Below are positions 24,707 to 31,948 of a stretch of DNA of 64,000 bases, piece after piece. Origin of the DNA: an uncultured Clostridia bacterium. Lineage in GTDB: Bacteria > Bacillota > Clostridia > Oscillospirales > Acutalibacteraceae. The position numbers and the translations under genes were made by a program. Below the pieces are notes generated by a model, which saw only the letters and a program-made list of their open reading frames with translations, was not told the origin of the DNA and did no database searches. The stretch spans positions 7,427-71,426 of the forward strand of contig CALFTN010000060.1 in NCBI GenBank assembly GCA_937916395.1, in the 5' to 3' direction. Position 1 is the first letter of the stretch, and each line of letters begins with the position of its first letter.

Positions 24707-26338
24707 ATGACAATAACTTTCTTTGGTGCTGCTCACGAGGTTACAGGTAGCTGTACTCTTATTAAGGCAAATGGTAAAAATATCATAGTCGATTATGGTA
24801 TGGAGCAGGGTAAGGATATTTTTGAAAATCAGGAATTATCCGTTCCTGCTATTGATATTGACTATGTTTTACTTACTCATGCTCACATTGACCACTCTGG
24901 GTTAATTCCGCTTCTTTATGCACAAGGGTTTAACGGTAGGGTTTATGCTACTGAGTCAACCACAAGACTTTGTGAAATAATGCTCCGCGACTCTGCTCAT
25001 ATTCAGGAATTTGAAGCTGAATGGCGTAACAGAAAAGCAAAGCGTTCTGGTGCAGAAAAATATGAGCCACTTTATACAATTGACGATGCAGTTGGTTCAA
25101 TGAAGCTTTTCAGACCTTGCCCTTATGACACGGTTGTTACTGTAGATAAAGGCTTAGAGGTTCGCTTTACAGATGCTGGTCACCTTTTGGGCTCTGCAAG
25201 TATTGAAATTTGGGTTACGGAAGACAAAGACACCGAAAAATTAATTTTCTCTGGTGATATTGGCAATTTAGATCAACCACTTTTGAAAGACCCTACTTAC
25301 TTAACCGACGCTGACTATGTAATCATGGAATCAACCTATGGTAACCGTAGCCACGGCGACAGACCTAATTATATAGGCGATTTGGTAAGTGTAATTCAGC
25401 GTACATTTGACAGAGGTGGTAACCTTGTTATTCCGTCTTTTGCAGTCGGCAGAACTCAGGAGCTTCTCTATTTTATAAGAGAAATTAAAGAACAGAATTT
25501 AATAAAAGGGCACAACAATTTCAGAGTTTACGTAGATAGCCCGTTGGCTGTTGAAGCAACAAATATTTTCTCAGACAGAAGCTCGCGTCAATGCTTTGAT
25601 GAAGAAACTATTGCACTTTTAGATGCTGGTATTAACCCTATAAGCTTCCCAGGGCTTGAGCTTTCGATTACAACAGATGATTCTAAAGCAATTAACTTTG
25701 ATAAATCACCTAAAGTGATTATTTCTGCCAGCGGTATGTGTGAAGCTGGTCGTATCCGCCACCATCTTAAATATAACTTGTGGCGTGAAGATTCAACAAT
25801 TCTTTTCGTTGGTTATCAGGCAGAGGGTACTTTAGGTCGCGCACTTGTAAATGGTGCCGATACAGTTAAACTTTTTGGTGAAGAAATTCAGGTTAATGCA
25901 GAAATTGCAATACTTGATGCAATAAGTGGTCATGCAGATAATGAAGGTCTTATGAAGTGGATTGGTTCATTTGAGCAACCACCAAAAAAAGTGTTTGTTA
26001 TTCATGGTAATGAAGAAGCATGTGAAACACTTACTGCAAGAATAAATGAAGAATTACATTTCTCTGCAACTGCACCATTCAGTGGCGATTGTTGGGATAT
26101 TGTTACAGGTGTATGTCTTGTTAAAAATGACGGCGTAAGAGTTAAGCCTAAAGTGCCTAATTCTGAATATGGCTCCGGCAGACTTCAGGGTAAACGTATT
26201 ACCCCTGCTTTCAAACGTCTTATGACTGCAGTGAGTCAGCTTGAACGTGTTGCTGAAAATAACGTTGAGGGTGCAAATAAAGACCTCGCTAAATTCACAG
26301 ACCAGATTCTTGAGCTTTGCAGAAAGTGGAACAGATAA
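24707..26338 (+). CDS. Metallo-beta-lactamase/beta-CASP ribonuclease
   Basis: A 543-residue cytoplasmic protein. The zinc-binding motif 'THAHIDHSG' has His58, His60, Asp62 and His63. Other MBL and beta-CASP features follow: 'DAGHLLGSASIEI', 'FSGDIGN', 'ESTYGNR', 'IPSFAVGRTQELL', 'ISASGMCEAGR', 'IDAISGHADNE' and the C-terminal 'FVIHGNEEA' histidine. This order (MBL, beta-CASP, RMMBL) matches RNA-processing exo/endonucleases. The extra C-terminal tail of about 60 residues is charged. AAGGTGG precedes the ATG. A role in mRNA turnover is expected; target RNAs are unknown. Confidence 0.9.
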   Translation: MTITFFGAAHEVTGSCTLIKANGKNIIVDYGMEQGKDIFENQELSVPAIDIDYVLLTHAHIDHSGLIPLLYAQGFNGRVYATESTTRLCEIMLRDSAHIQEFEAEWRNRKAKRSGAEKYEPLYTIDDAVGSMKLFRPCPYDTVVTVDKGLEVRFTDAGHLLGSASIEIWVTEDKDTEKLIFSGDIGNLDQPLLKDPTYLTDADYVIMESTYGNRSHGDRPNYIGDLVSVIQRTFDRGGNLVIPSFAVGRTQELLYFIREIKEQNLIKGHNNFRVYVDSPLAVEATNIFSDRSSRQCFDEETIALLDAGINPISFPGLELSITTDDSKAINFDKSPKVIISASGMCEAGRIRHHLKYNLWREDSTILFVGYQAEGTLGRALVNGADTVKLFGEEIQVNAEIAILDAISGHADNEGLMKWIGSFEQPPKKVFVIHGNEEACETLTARINEELHFSATAPFSGDCWDIVTGVCLVKNDGVRVKPKVPNSEYGSGRLQGKRITPAFKRLMTAVSQLERVAENNVEGANKDLAKFTDQILELCRKWNR

Positions 26339-26351
26339 CTCGCTTCGCTCA

Positions 26352-26386
26352 AGTGAATAGTGAAGAGTGAAGAGTGAAGAGTGAAG
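26352..26386. repeat. Heptamer tandem repeat AGTGAAG (five units)
   Basis: Five contiguous 7-bp units from 26352 (first agtgaat, then four agtgaag), 14 bp after the preceding stop codon, followed by a GCGGGTCTGCG palindrome-like word. Confidence 0.85.
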
Positions 26387-26438
26387 AGTTGCGGGTCTGC
26401 GACGCTATTATAAATAAATTTGAAAGGGTGCATAAAAA

Positions 26439-26783
26439 ATGCCATATATTAATTTAAAAACAACAACTAAAGTAACAGAAGAAAAGGCTGAGCTTTTAAA
26501 AGCGAAGTTCGGTAAGGCTATTGAGAGCTTCCCTGGTAAAACCGAGGCGTGGCTTATGGTCGGAATTGAAGATAACCAAAAGCTCTGGTTTAAAGGTGAC
26601 AACAGTGCTGATAGTGCTATTGTTGACGTTGACCTTTTAGGTGGAGTTTCAAAAGATGGTGCTCTTAAAATGACTTGTACTGTTTGCGATATTTTAGAAG
26701 AAGTACTCGGCATTTCACCTAGTAGAGTGTACGTTAAATATATGGGTTATGCTGATTGGGGATGGAACAATACGAATTTTTAA
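26439..26783 (+). CDS. MIF/tautomerase-family protein
   Basis: A 114-residue protein of macrophage migration inhibitory factor type. After Met removal Pro2 in 'MPYINLKTTTKV' would be the catalytic N-terminal proline. The length, a second beta-alpha-beta unit and the C-terminal 'RVYVKYMGYADWGWNNTNF' match the MIF fold (the family typically has Trp and Asn here). Such proteins tautomerise phenylpyruvate-like keto-enols and form trimers. Physiological role in bacteria is unclear. GAAAGGG precedes the ATG. It stands alone between two tandem repeats. Confidence 0.88.
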   Translation: MPYINLKTTTKVTEEKAELLKAKFGKAIESFPGKTEAWLMVGIEDNQKLWFKGDNSADSAIVDVDLLGGVSKDGALKMTCTVCDILEEVLGISPSRVYVKYMGYADWGWNNTNF

Positions 26784-26831
26784 ATTTAAAAATTCGTTAG
26801 TTAATAGTGAATAGAGAATAATGAATAGTGA
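26772..26831. repeat. 26-bp perfect palindrome plus heptamer tandem repeat
   Basis: A perfect palindrome (ACGAATTTTTAAA and complement) spans 26772-26797 and contains the MIF stop codon. It is followed by four 7-bp units (atagtga, atagaga, ataatga, atagtga) at 26804-26831. Confidence 0.8.
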
Positions 26832-26898
26832 ATGATTGTGGGACCTGCGGTCGGCAATTATAAAAAAGAAAGATAGAAGTGTAGGTTTAAGGGAGATT

Positions 26899-28083
26899 AT
26901 GAGTAAGTACAGACCAATAATATTAAGAGTGATGGCAATCTTTGTTGTTGTAATGATTGTCGGTATTTCTATAATGGATTATATTGAAAAAGGCAGATTT
27001 GATTTTACGATTACAGAAATTGTAAAAATTGTCGGTACTATCATTGCTGCTGGCATGATGTTTTTTAAAAGCTTCTTTTTGTCAGGTGGAAGCGATAAGC
27101 GTGATATTGTTGAAGCAATTACAATTCAAGTTATCGATTCTGCATTTTCTGAAAAAGATAAAACTTCAAAAAAATTCTTTTTAAAAGGCGAAAGAGCTTT
27201 AAGGGAAGAAGATTTTGATTCTGCTCAATATAATTTTGAAAAAGCAATAAAAAAATCGAGTACTCCTAAAGCAGCTGCTTTGTCATACGCATGGTTAGGT
27301 AGGGTAAATATAAGAAGAAGGCATTTTGATGAAGCTATAAAGTCACTTGAAAAAGCAACCTCATTAGATAAATTTTGTGAAGATGGTTGGTTTTATTTAT
27401 CCGATGCCTTTTATCAGATAGGTGACTTTAAAAAAGGAATTTCTGTTGCAGAGGAAGGATTGGTATTTTGTGGCGAAAGTCATTTCTTGAATGAGCGAGC
27501 TGGTTTTGGTTGGCTACAATTAAAAGAATATGAGCGTGCGGTAAAATATTGCCTCGCAGCTAAAAAAATTCGCCCTGATTATCCTCTTTATGTGAAGCAA
27601 TTGTTGTATTGTTGTGCTCAATTGGGTGATGAAAAATTATCAAATGAATTGCTTTTTGAGTTAAAATCATTAAGTCCCGCTGATTACCAGAAGTATAAGC
27701 CTGCTATTGAAAATTTGCTTGAAAAAGCAAGACGAAGCAAAATCCAATACACAGGTAATTTCATTCTTGAACTTGGTGGAATTGACGAGATAGAGGATTG
27801 TACATTTGAAGACCTTGTATTAGCTCTTAACAGAATGTGGAATTATGATTACGAATTTATAATTCTGACTCCACCGGCACCAATTAACAGTGTTCTGTTT
27901 ATTCAGATGTATGTCACTGACAAAAATACTGCATTAGTAGAAATGAGTGTTGGTGAAAACGGCAAGGGTAAGCTTTATAACAAAAAATGCTCTAAGCAAG
28001 AAACAGAAACCATTTTCTATAATTTCTTCAATGAACGCAAAACACCAAATATTATTGGGTTTAAAGAAACTCAACTTAAGTAA
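26899..28083 (+). CDS. Membrane-anchored TPR-repeat protein
   Basis: A 394-residue protein with two N-terminal membrane helices (about 11-31 and 43-62) and then a series of helix pairs at about 88-290 with TPR signatures such as 'AALSYAWLGRVNIRRRHFDEA' and 'DGWFYLSDAFYQIGDFKKG'. The C-terminal 100 residues are unassigned. TPR domains mediate protein contacts; a membrane scaffold is inferred. ATG 26899 is chosen with GGGAG before it; an in-frame GTG at 26836 lies in repeat DNA and is rejected. Transcription probably ends in composite hairpin copy 3. Confidence 0.75.
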   Translation: MSKYRPIILRVMAIFVVVMIVGISIMDYIEKGRFDFTITEIVKIVGTIIAAGMMFFKSFFLSGGSDKRDIVEAITIQVIDSAFSEKDKTSKKFFLKGERALREEDFDSAQYNFEKAIKKSSTPKAAALSYAWLGRVNIRRRHFDEAIKSLEKATSLDKFCEDGWFYLSDAFYQIGDFKKGISVAEEGLVFCGESHFLNERAGFGWLQLKEYERAVKYCLAAKKIRPDYPLYVKQLLYCCAQLGDEKLSNELLFELKSLSPADYQKYKPAIENLLEKARRSKIQYTGNFILELGGIDEIEDCTFEDLVLALNRMWNYDYEFIILTPPAPINSVLFIQMYVTDKNTALVEMSVGENGKGKLYNKKCSKQETETIFYNFFNERKTPNIIGFKETQLK

Positions 28084-28090
28084 AATAAAA

Positions 28091-28178
28091 ATCCTATCAT
28101 TTTTAGTTAAATCTAACTTTAAATGATAGGATAAATTTTTGTTTATTATAATTCCGAATTACGGATTACCCATTCCGA
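28091..28178. repeat. Composite hairpin/tandem-repeat element (copy 3)
   Basis: Stem ATCCTATCATTT (28091-28102) pairs with 28121-28132, followed by AAATTTTT. The right flank holds 'ATTCCGAATTA' twice (28150-28178). No matching left flank is seen because the TPR gene ends immediately before. Confidence 0.7.
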
Positions 28179-28179
28179 A

Positions 28180-28737
28180 TTATTTTTCTTCTTTCTTCTT
28201 GTGGAAGAGGATTTTGTCAACTGGGAAGTAGAGGAAGAATTGAAGTGCTGAGCAAATCATCATTGCTGCGTTACGAGCGAGAGCTTCAGCCCAACCAAAG
28301 CCTAAGAAGAGAGTGTTGAGTGTTGGTGAAAGCCAAGCTGAGAAGAAAATAAGTGCAATTGTGAATACTATGTAGATTGGGAGAGTGATTGCTACATTTG
28401 CACCAGAATTGAATGTTTTTTCTTTGTTAACAAAGAATGCAACAATCTGAGCAACAATGTTACCAACGTTGAAAGCGATGCAATAACCAAGACCACCAGA
28501 GATAATAGCACCTGTTGCATCTGTGTTTACAGGGTAATCTAAAATTCCGAGAATGTTAATTGGTTGTGCATACATCTCCTGAATTGCAGGAATAAGTGGA
28601 ATAAGGTTTGTTAATGCGATTTGAACTACCATTGCAAGAAGACTTACAACAATAAATTTAACAAACTGCCAAGCAGTAACAAGAAAAGAGCCTTTGCTTT
28701 CAGCAGCTTTGTCAATGTCTTTTAAATTTTTAGCCAT
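28180..28737 (-). CDS. GtrA-like membrane protein
   Basis: A 185-residue polytopic membrane protein with four predicted helices. The N-terminal 'FVKFIVVSLLAMVVQ' and the internal 'FFVNKEKTF' match the GtrA/flippase-associated family involved in moving lipid-linked sugars across the membrane. The central insertion (residues 50-80) between helices 1 and 2 is longer than usual for the family. The C-terminus is basic and glutamate rich. It converges with the TPR gene across a composite hairpin. The specific substrate is not inferable. Confidence 0.75.
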   Translation of the reverse strand: MAKNLKDIDKAAESKGSFLVTAWQFVKFIVVSLLAMVVQIALTNLIPLIPAIQEMYAQPINILGILDYPVNTDATGAIISGGLGYCIAFNVGNIVAQIVAFFVNKEKTFNSGANVAITLPIYIVFTIALIFFSAWLSPTLNTLFLGFGWAEALARNAAMMICSALQFFLYFPVDKILFHKKKEEK

Positions 28738-28895
28738 TTTAATAACCCCTTTGTTATAAATTTTAACTTATAAATTCTAACATATAAAGAAAAAAGTGTC
28801 AACAAAAGTTGAGGTTGCATTTACTATTTTGTAACAATTAATAAATCTGTAGCATAAAATTTATTGAAAAAGTTGAGAAAATTTCAAAAAAAGTG

Positions 28896-28924
28896 TTGAC
28901 AAGGAAAAATAAAAGTGCTATTGT
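28896..28924 (+). promoter_or_regulatory. Promoter of T-box-controlled synthetase 1
   Basis: TTGACA at 28896-28901, 17-bp spacer, TATTGT at 28919-28924, giving a start near 28931. Confidence 0.7.
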
Positions 28925-28930
28925 AACTAC

Positions 28931-29212
28931 ATTAAATGAATATCACAAATAAAAGCGATGACGAAGACGGTTGAAAATGTCTGTTTCCAGAGAGTCGGCG
29001 GTTGCTGTGAGCCGATAACAAAATTTTCTTTAAACCTATCACTTCTGAGCTGAAGGGCTGAAAAGTAATGAGTAAGCTTCTTCCGAAAAAACTGCAGCGT
29101 TAGTGCAGAGGGGTTGTTTGACCTTAAAGGTGGCAATATTTTATTATTGCAATTTGAGTGGTACCGCGGATTTGTTTTCCGTCTCAAAGTTTTTCTTTGA
29201 GACGGTTTTTTT
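28931..29212 (+). promoter_or_regulatory. T-box leader, predicted isoleucine (AUC) specifier
   Basis: Stem I begins with GCGATGACGAAGAC and contains the AGAGAGTCGG..CGGTTGC..GAGCCG distal region. GGTTGAAAAT pairs with ATTTTC..AACC. On the 3' side, ATC (29038-29040), a purine and CTTCTGAGC follow, so the specifier reads AUC (Ile). The antiterminator bulge 'TGAGTGGTACCGCGGA' is at 29155-29170. The terminator uses 29179-29189 with 29195-29205 and a T run. Uncharged tRNA would stabilise the antiterminator and allow transcription of the downstream gene. Specifier assignment is by alignment to the known layout and to the second T-box. Confidence 0.88.
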
Positions 29213-29255
29213 ATTTGTGTGTTTCTTTAAGAATTAATTGAAAGGAATGATTGTA

Positions 29256-31526
29256 ATGGCAGACAGTAAAGTAACAAAAAAGTTAGCAGAGGTTGCTGAA
29301 CGTATTGAGGAGTTACGAGGCATTTATGGCTTTTCAGAAGAAGAAATGGCACAAAAATCAGAGGTATCTTTAGAAGAGTATTTATCTTTTGTAAAAGGTG
29401 AGGATGATTTACCTTTCTCATTTGTTCATAAATGCGCTTTAGCTTTCGGTGTTGAAATGACAGACCTTTTAGAAGGTCAGAGTGCAAAGCTTTCTTCATA
29501 CACAGTAACACGTCGAGGTAATGGTAAGGTTACAGCAAATGAAGATGGTAAGTTAATTCAGAACCTTGCACCACGCTTTAAGCAAAAGCTTGCTAATCCT
29601 TATTGGGTTAATTACCAGTATTCAAGTGAGCTTCAATCAAAAGAAATTGAAGTAAGCACACACGCAGGTCACGAATTTGACCTCGTTATAAAAGGTTCTT
29701 TAAAAGTTCGTGTTGGTGACAATTACGAGGTTTTAAGAGAAGGCGACAGTATCTATTATAAGAGCTCAATTCCACATGGTATGATTGCTGTTGACGGTGA
29801 GGATTGCACATTCTTAGCAATGGTTATGAATGATGAAGAGGAAACCGCTGAATTCGTTTCTGAAAATATAAATGAAGTAAAACAGGTTGAAAGACCACTC
29901 GTAAGCGATAAATTTGTAAAAACTTTCGTTAATGATGATGGTGTTTGCGATAAAATTGAGTTTTATAATGAAGATAAATTTAACTTCGCTTTTGATATAG
30001 TTGATGAAATTGGAAGAAAAACCCCTGAAAAACTTGCAATGCTTCATATCTCTGACGATATGACAGAAAGACGCTTTACCTTTAAAGATATGAAAGAAAT
30101 GTCTTCTCAGGCAGCTAACTACTTTAAATCTTTAGGTATCAAAAAAGGTGACAGAGTTCTTTTAGTTCTTAAAAGAAATTATCAGTTCTGGGTAGCAATT
30201 TTAGCTCTTCATAAGTTAGGTGCGGTTGCAATTCCTGCAACAAATCAGCTTGTTGTTCATGACTATGAATATCGTTTTAAGTCAGCAGGTGTTACCGCTA
30301 TTGTTGCTACTGCAGACGGCAAAGTTACTGAAACAGTTGATGAAGCACAAAAGACTTGCCCTGAGTTAAAAGTGAAAATTGTTGCTAATGGTGCAAAAGA
30401 GGGATGGCACAATTTCGATGAAGAATTCTCACTCTTCTCACGTCGCTTTGTACGTGACGAAAATACTGCTTGTGGTAACGACCCACTCATAATGTTCTTT
30501 ACATCTGGTACAACAGGCTATCCAAAAATTGCAGTTCATAGCCACAAATATCCACTTGGCCACTATATTACAGCAAAGCATTGGCACAATGTTTACCGTG
30601 ATGGAATTCACTTCACAATTTCAGAAACCGGCTGGGGTAAAGCGCTCTGGGGTAAGCTCTATGGTCAATGGCTCTGTGAGGGTGCAGTGTTCACTTACGA
30701 CTTTGAACGCTTTGATGCTTCAAAAATCTTACCGATGTTTGCAAAGTATAATATAACCACATTCTGCGCACCACCTACAATGTACAGAATGTTAATAAAG
30801 CAAGATATTTCTCAATACGATTTATCTTCAATAAAACACGCTACAACAGCAGGCGAAGCTCTTAACCCTGAGGTGTTCAAGCAATTCAAAAAGGTAACTG
30901 GTCTTAAAATTTATGAGGGCTTCGGTCAGACTGAAACAACACTTTCAATTGCGAACTTAGATGGCTCAAAAATTAAAATCGGTGCAATGGGTAGACCATC
31001 ACCACTTTATGATATCGATTTAGTAGACCCTGACGGCAAGCCTGTTCCTGATGGTGAGACAGGTGAAATCGTTGTTCATACTGAAAAAGGTGCACCATGT
31101 GGTCTATTCTTGGGCTATTACAACGATGAGGAACGTACCAAAGAAGTATGGCACGATGGTCTTTATCACACAGGTGATACTGCTTGGCGAGATGAAGATG
31201 GCTATCTCTGGTATGTTGGTCGTGTTGATGATGTTATCAAATCATCGGGCTACAGAATCGGACCTTTCGAAATAGAAAACGTTATTATGGAGCTCCCTTA
31301 TGTTCTTGAATGTGGCGTTTCTGCTGCTCCTGACGAGGTTCGTGGTCAGGTTGTTAAAGCAAGCATCGTTTTAACAAAGGGTACAGAGGGTACAGAAGAA
31401 TTAAAGAAAGAAATTCAGGATTATGTTAAAAAGAATACAGCTCCTTATAAATATCCAAGAATTGTTGTATTTCGTGATGAATTACCAAAGACAATCAGCG
31501 GTAAAATTATAAGAAATAAACTTTAA
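29256..31526 (+). CDS. XRE-cupin-acyl-CoA synthetase fusion (T-box controlled, paralogue 1)
   Basis: A 756-residue protein. Residues 8-75 look like an XRE-type helix-turn-helix ('FSEEEMAQKSEVSLEEYLS'). A cupin domain is at about 115-195 ('HAGHEFDLVIKGSLKVRVG', 'SSIPHGMIAV'). An adenylate-forming domain fills about 225-756, with P-loop 'FTSGTTGYPK', 'YEGFGQTETT', 'TGDTAWRDEDGYLWYVGRVD' and catalytic Lys750 in 'PKTISGKIIRNKL'. It would activate a carboxylic acid to its CoA thioester through an acyl-AMP. The T-box in front suggests the product is an isoleucine precursor, perhaps 2-methylbutyrate. ATG 29256 is preceded by GAAAGGA. It is a single-gene unit. Confidence 0.85.
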   Translation: MADSKVTKKLAEVAERIEELRGIYGFSEEEMAQKSEVSLEEYLSFVKGEDDLPFSFVHKCALAFGVEMTDLLEGQSAKLSSYTVTRRGNGKVTANEDGKLIQNLAPRFKQKLANPYWVNYQYSSELQSKEIEVSTHAGHEFDLVIKGSLKVRVGDNYEVLREGDSIYYKSSIPHGMIAVDGEDCTFLAMVMNDEEETAEFVSENINEVKQVERPLVSDKFVKTFVNDDGVCDKIEFYNEDKFNFAFDIVDEIGRKTPEKLAMLHISDDMTERRFTFKDMKEMSSQAANYFKSLGIKKGDRVLLVLKRNYQFWVAILALHKLGAVAIPATNQLVVHDYEYRFKSAGVTAIVATADGKVTETVDEAQKTCPELKVKIVANGAKEGWHNFDEEFSLFSRRFVRDENTACGNDPLIMFFTSGTTGYPKIAVHSHKYPLGHYITAKHWHNVYRDGIHFTISETGWGKALWGKLYGQWLCEGAVFTYDFERFDASKILPMFAKYNITTFCAPPTMYRMLIKQDISQYDLSSIKHATTAGEALNPEVFKQFKKVTGLKIYEGFGQTETTLSIANLDGSKIKIGAMGRPSPLYDIDLVDPDGKPVPDGETGEIVVHTEKGAPCGLFLGYYNDEERTKEVWHDGLYHTGDTAWRDEDGYLWYVGRVDDVIKSSGYRIGPFEIENVIMELPYVLECGVSAAPDEVRGQVVKASIVLTKGTEGTEELKKEIQDYVKKNTAPYKYPRIVVFRDELPKTISGKIIRNKL

Positions 31527-31590
31527 TATTCCTTATTGCAATATTTACAAATTTTGGTATTGATATTTATAAAAAATTCCAATTATTTTC

Positions 31591-31619
31591 TTGACAAATT
31601 ATAAGAGATGTGGTATGGT
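31591..31619 (+). promoter_or_regulatory. Promoter of T-box-controlled synthetase 2/oxidoreductase operon
   Basis: TTGACA at 31591-31596, 17-bp spacer, TATGGT at 31614-31619. Confidence 0.65.
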
Positions 31620-31625
31620 ATTATA

Positions 31626-31905
31626 CGTTCAAAGGCGTTGAAGAAAAGGGATTGTAACAGTTTTCCTTTCAGAGAAATGACGGTTGGTGCAAGTCATAGG
31701 TTAAACGTTTCAGTTTGTAGTTTCTGAGCCGAGAGAAAGAAAGGCTTTTGCTTAGTAGAATCTCTCCGTGATTGCTGCGTAAAGGCATAGGAGTTGATAG
31801 ACTCCAAGAGTGGCAGTTTTTCTGCAATTTGAGTGGTACCGCGGGTATTATAAATTGTTTATAACGCTCGTCTCAAAGATCATATCTTTGGGGCGGGTTA
31901 TTTTT
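31626..31905 (+). promoter_or_regulatory. T-box leader, predicted valine (GUA) specifier
   Basis: Stem I runs from about 31640 to 31728. The distal part pairs ATGAC with GTCAT, and AACAGTTT pairs with AAACGTT. The 3' specifier loop reads GTA (31717-31719), a purine and TTTCTGAGC, in exact register with the AUC of the first T-box. The T-box core 'TGAGTGGTACCGCGGG' is at 31830-31845 and the terminator hairpin at 31861-31905. It controls the long operon for synthetase 2 and the oxidoreductase. Specifier assignment is by alignment. Confidence 0.85.
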
Positions 31906-31948
31906 ATTAAATAACCTGTTCTCAAGGGAATAATCGGAGGAACTTAAA

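Noticed and set aside
26352..26386. Heptamer repeats as a CRISPR array
   Set aside because: The unit is 7 bp without spacers. No Cas genes occur in the window.
26836..26898. Longer start of the TPR gene at 26836
   Set aside because: The GTG and following codons lie in a dispersed repeat-like segment without a ribosome site; ATG 26899 has GGGAG.
28931..31905. Either leader as a tyrosine or glycine T-box
   Set aside because: The triplet in the specifier position is AUC or GUA, and the downstream genes fit branched-chain amino acids.
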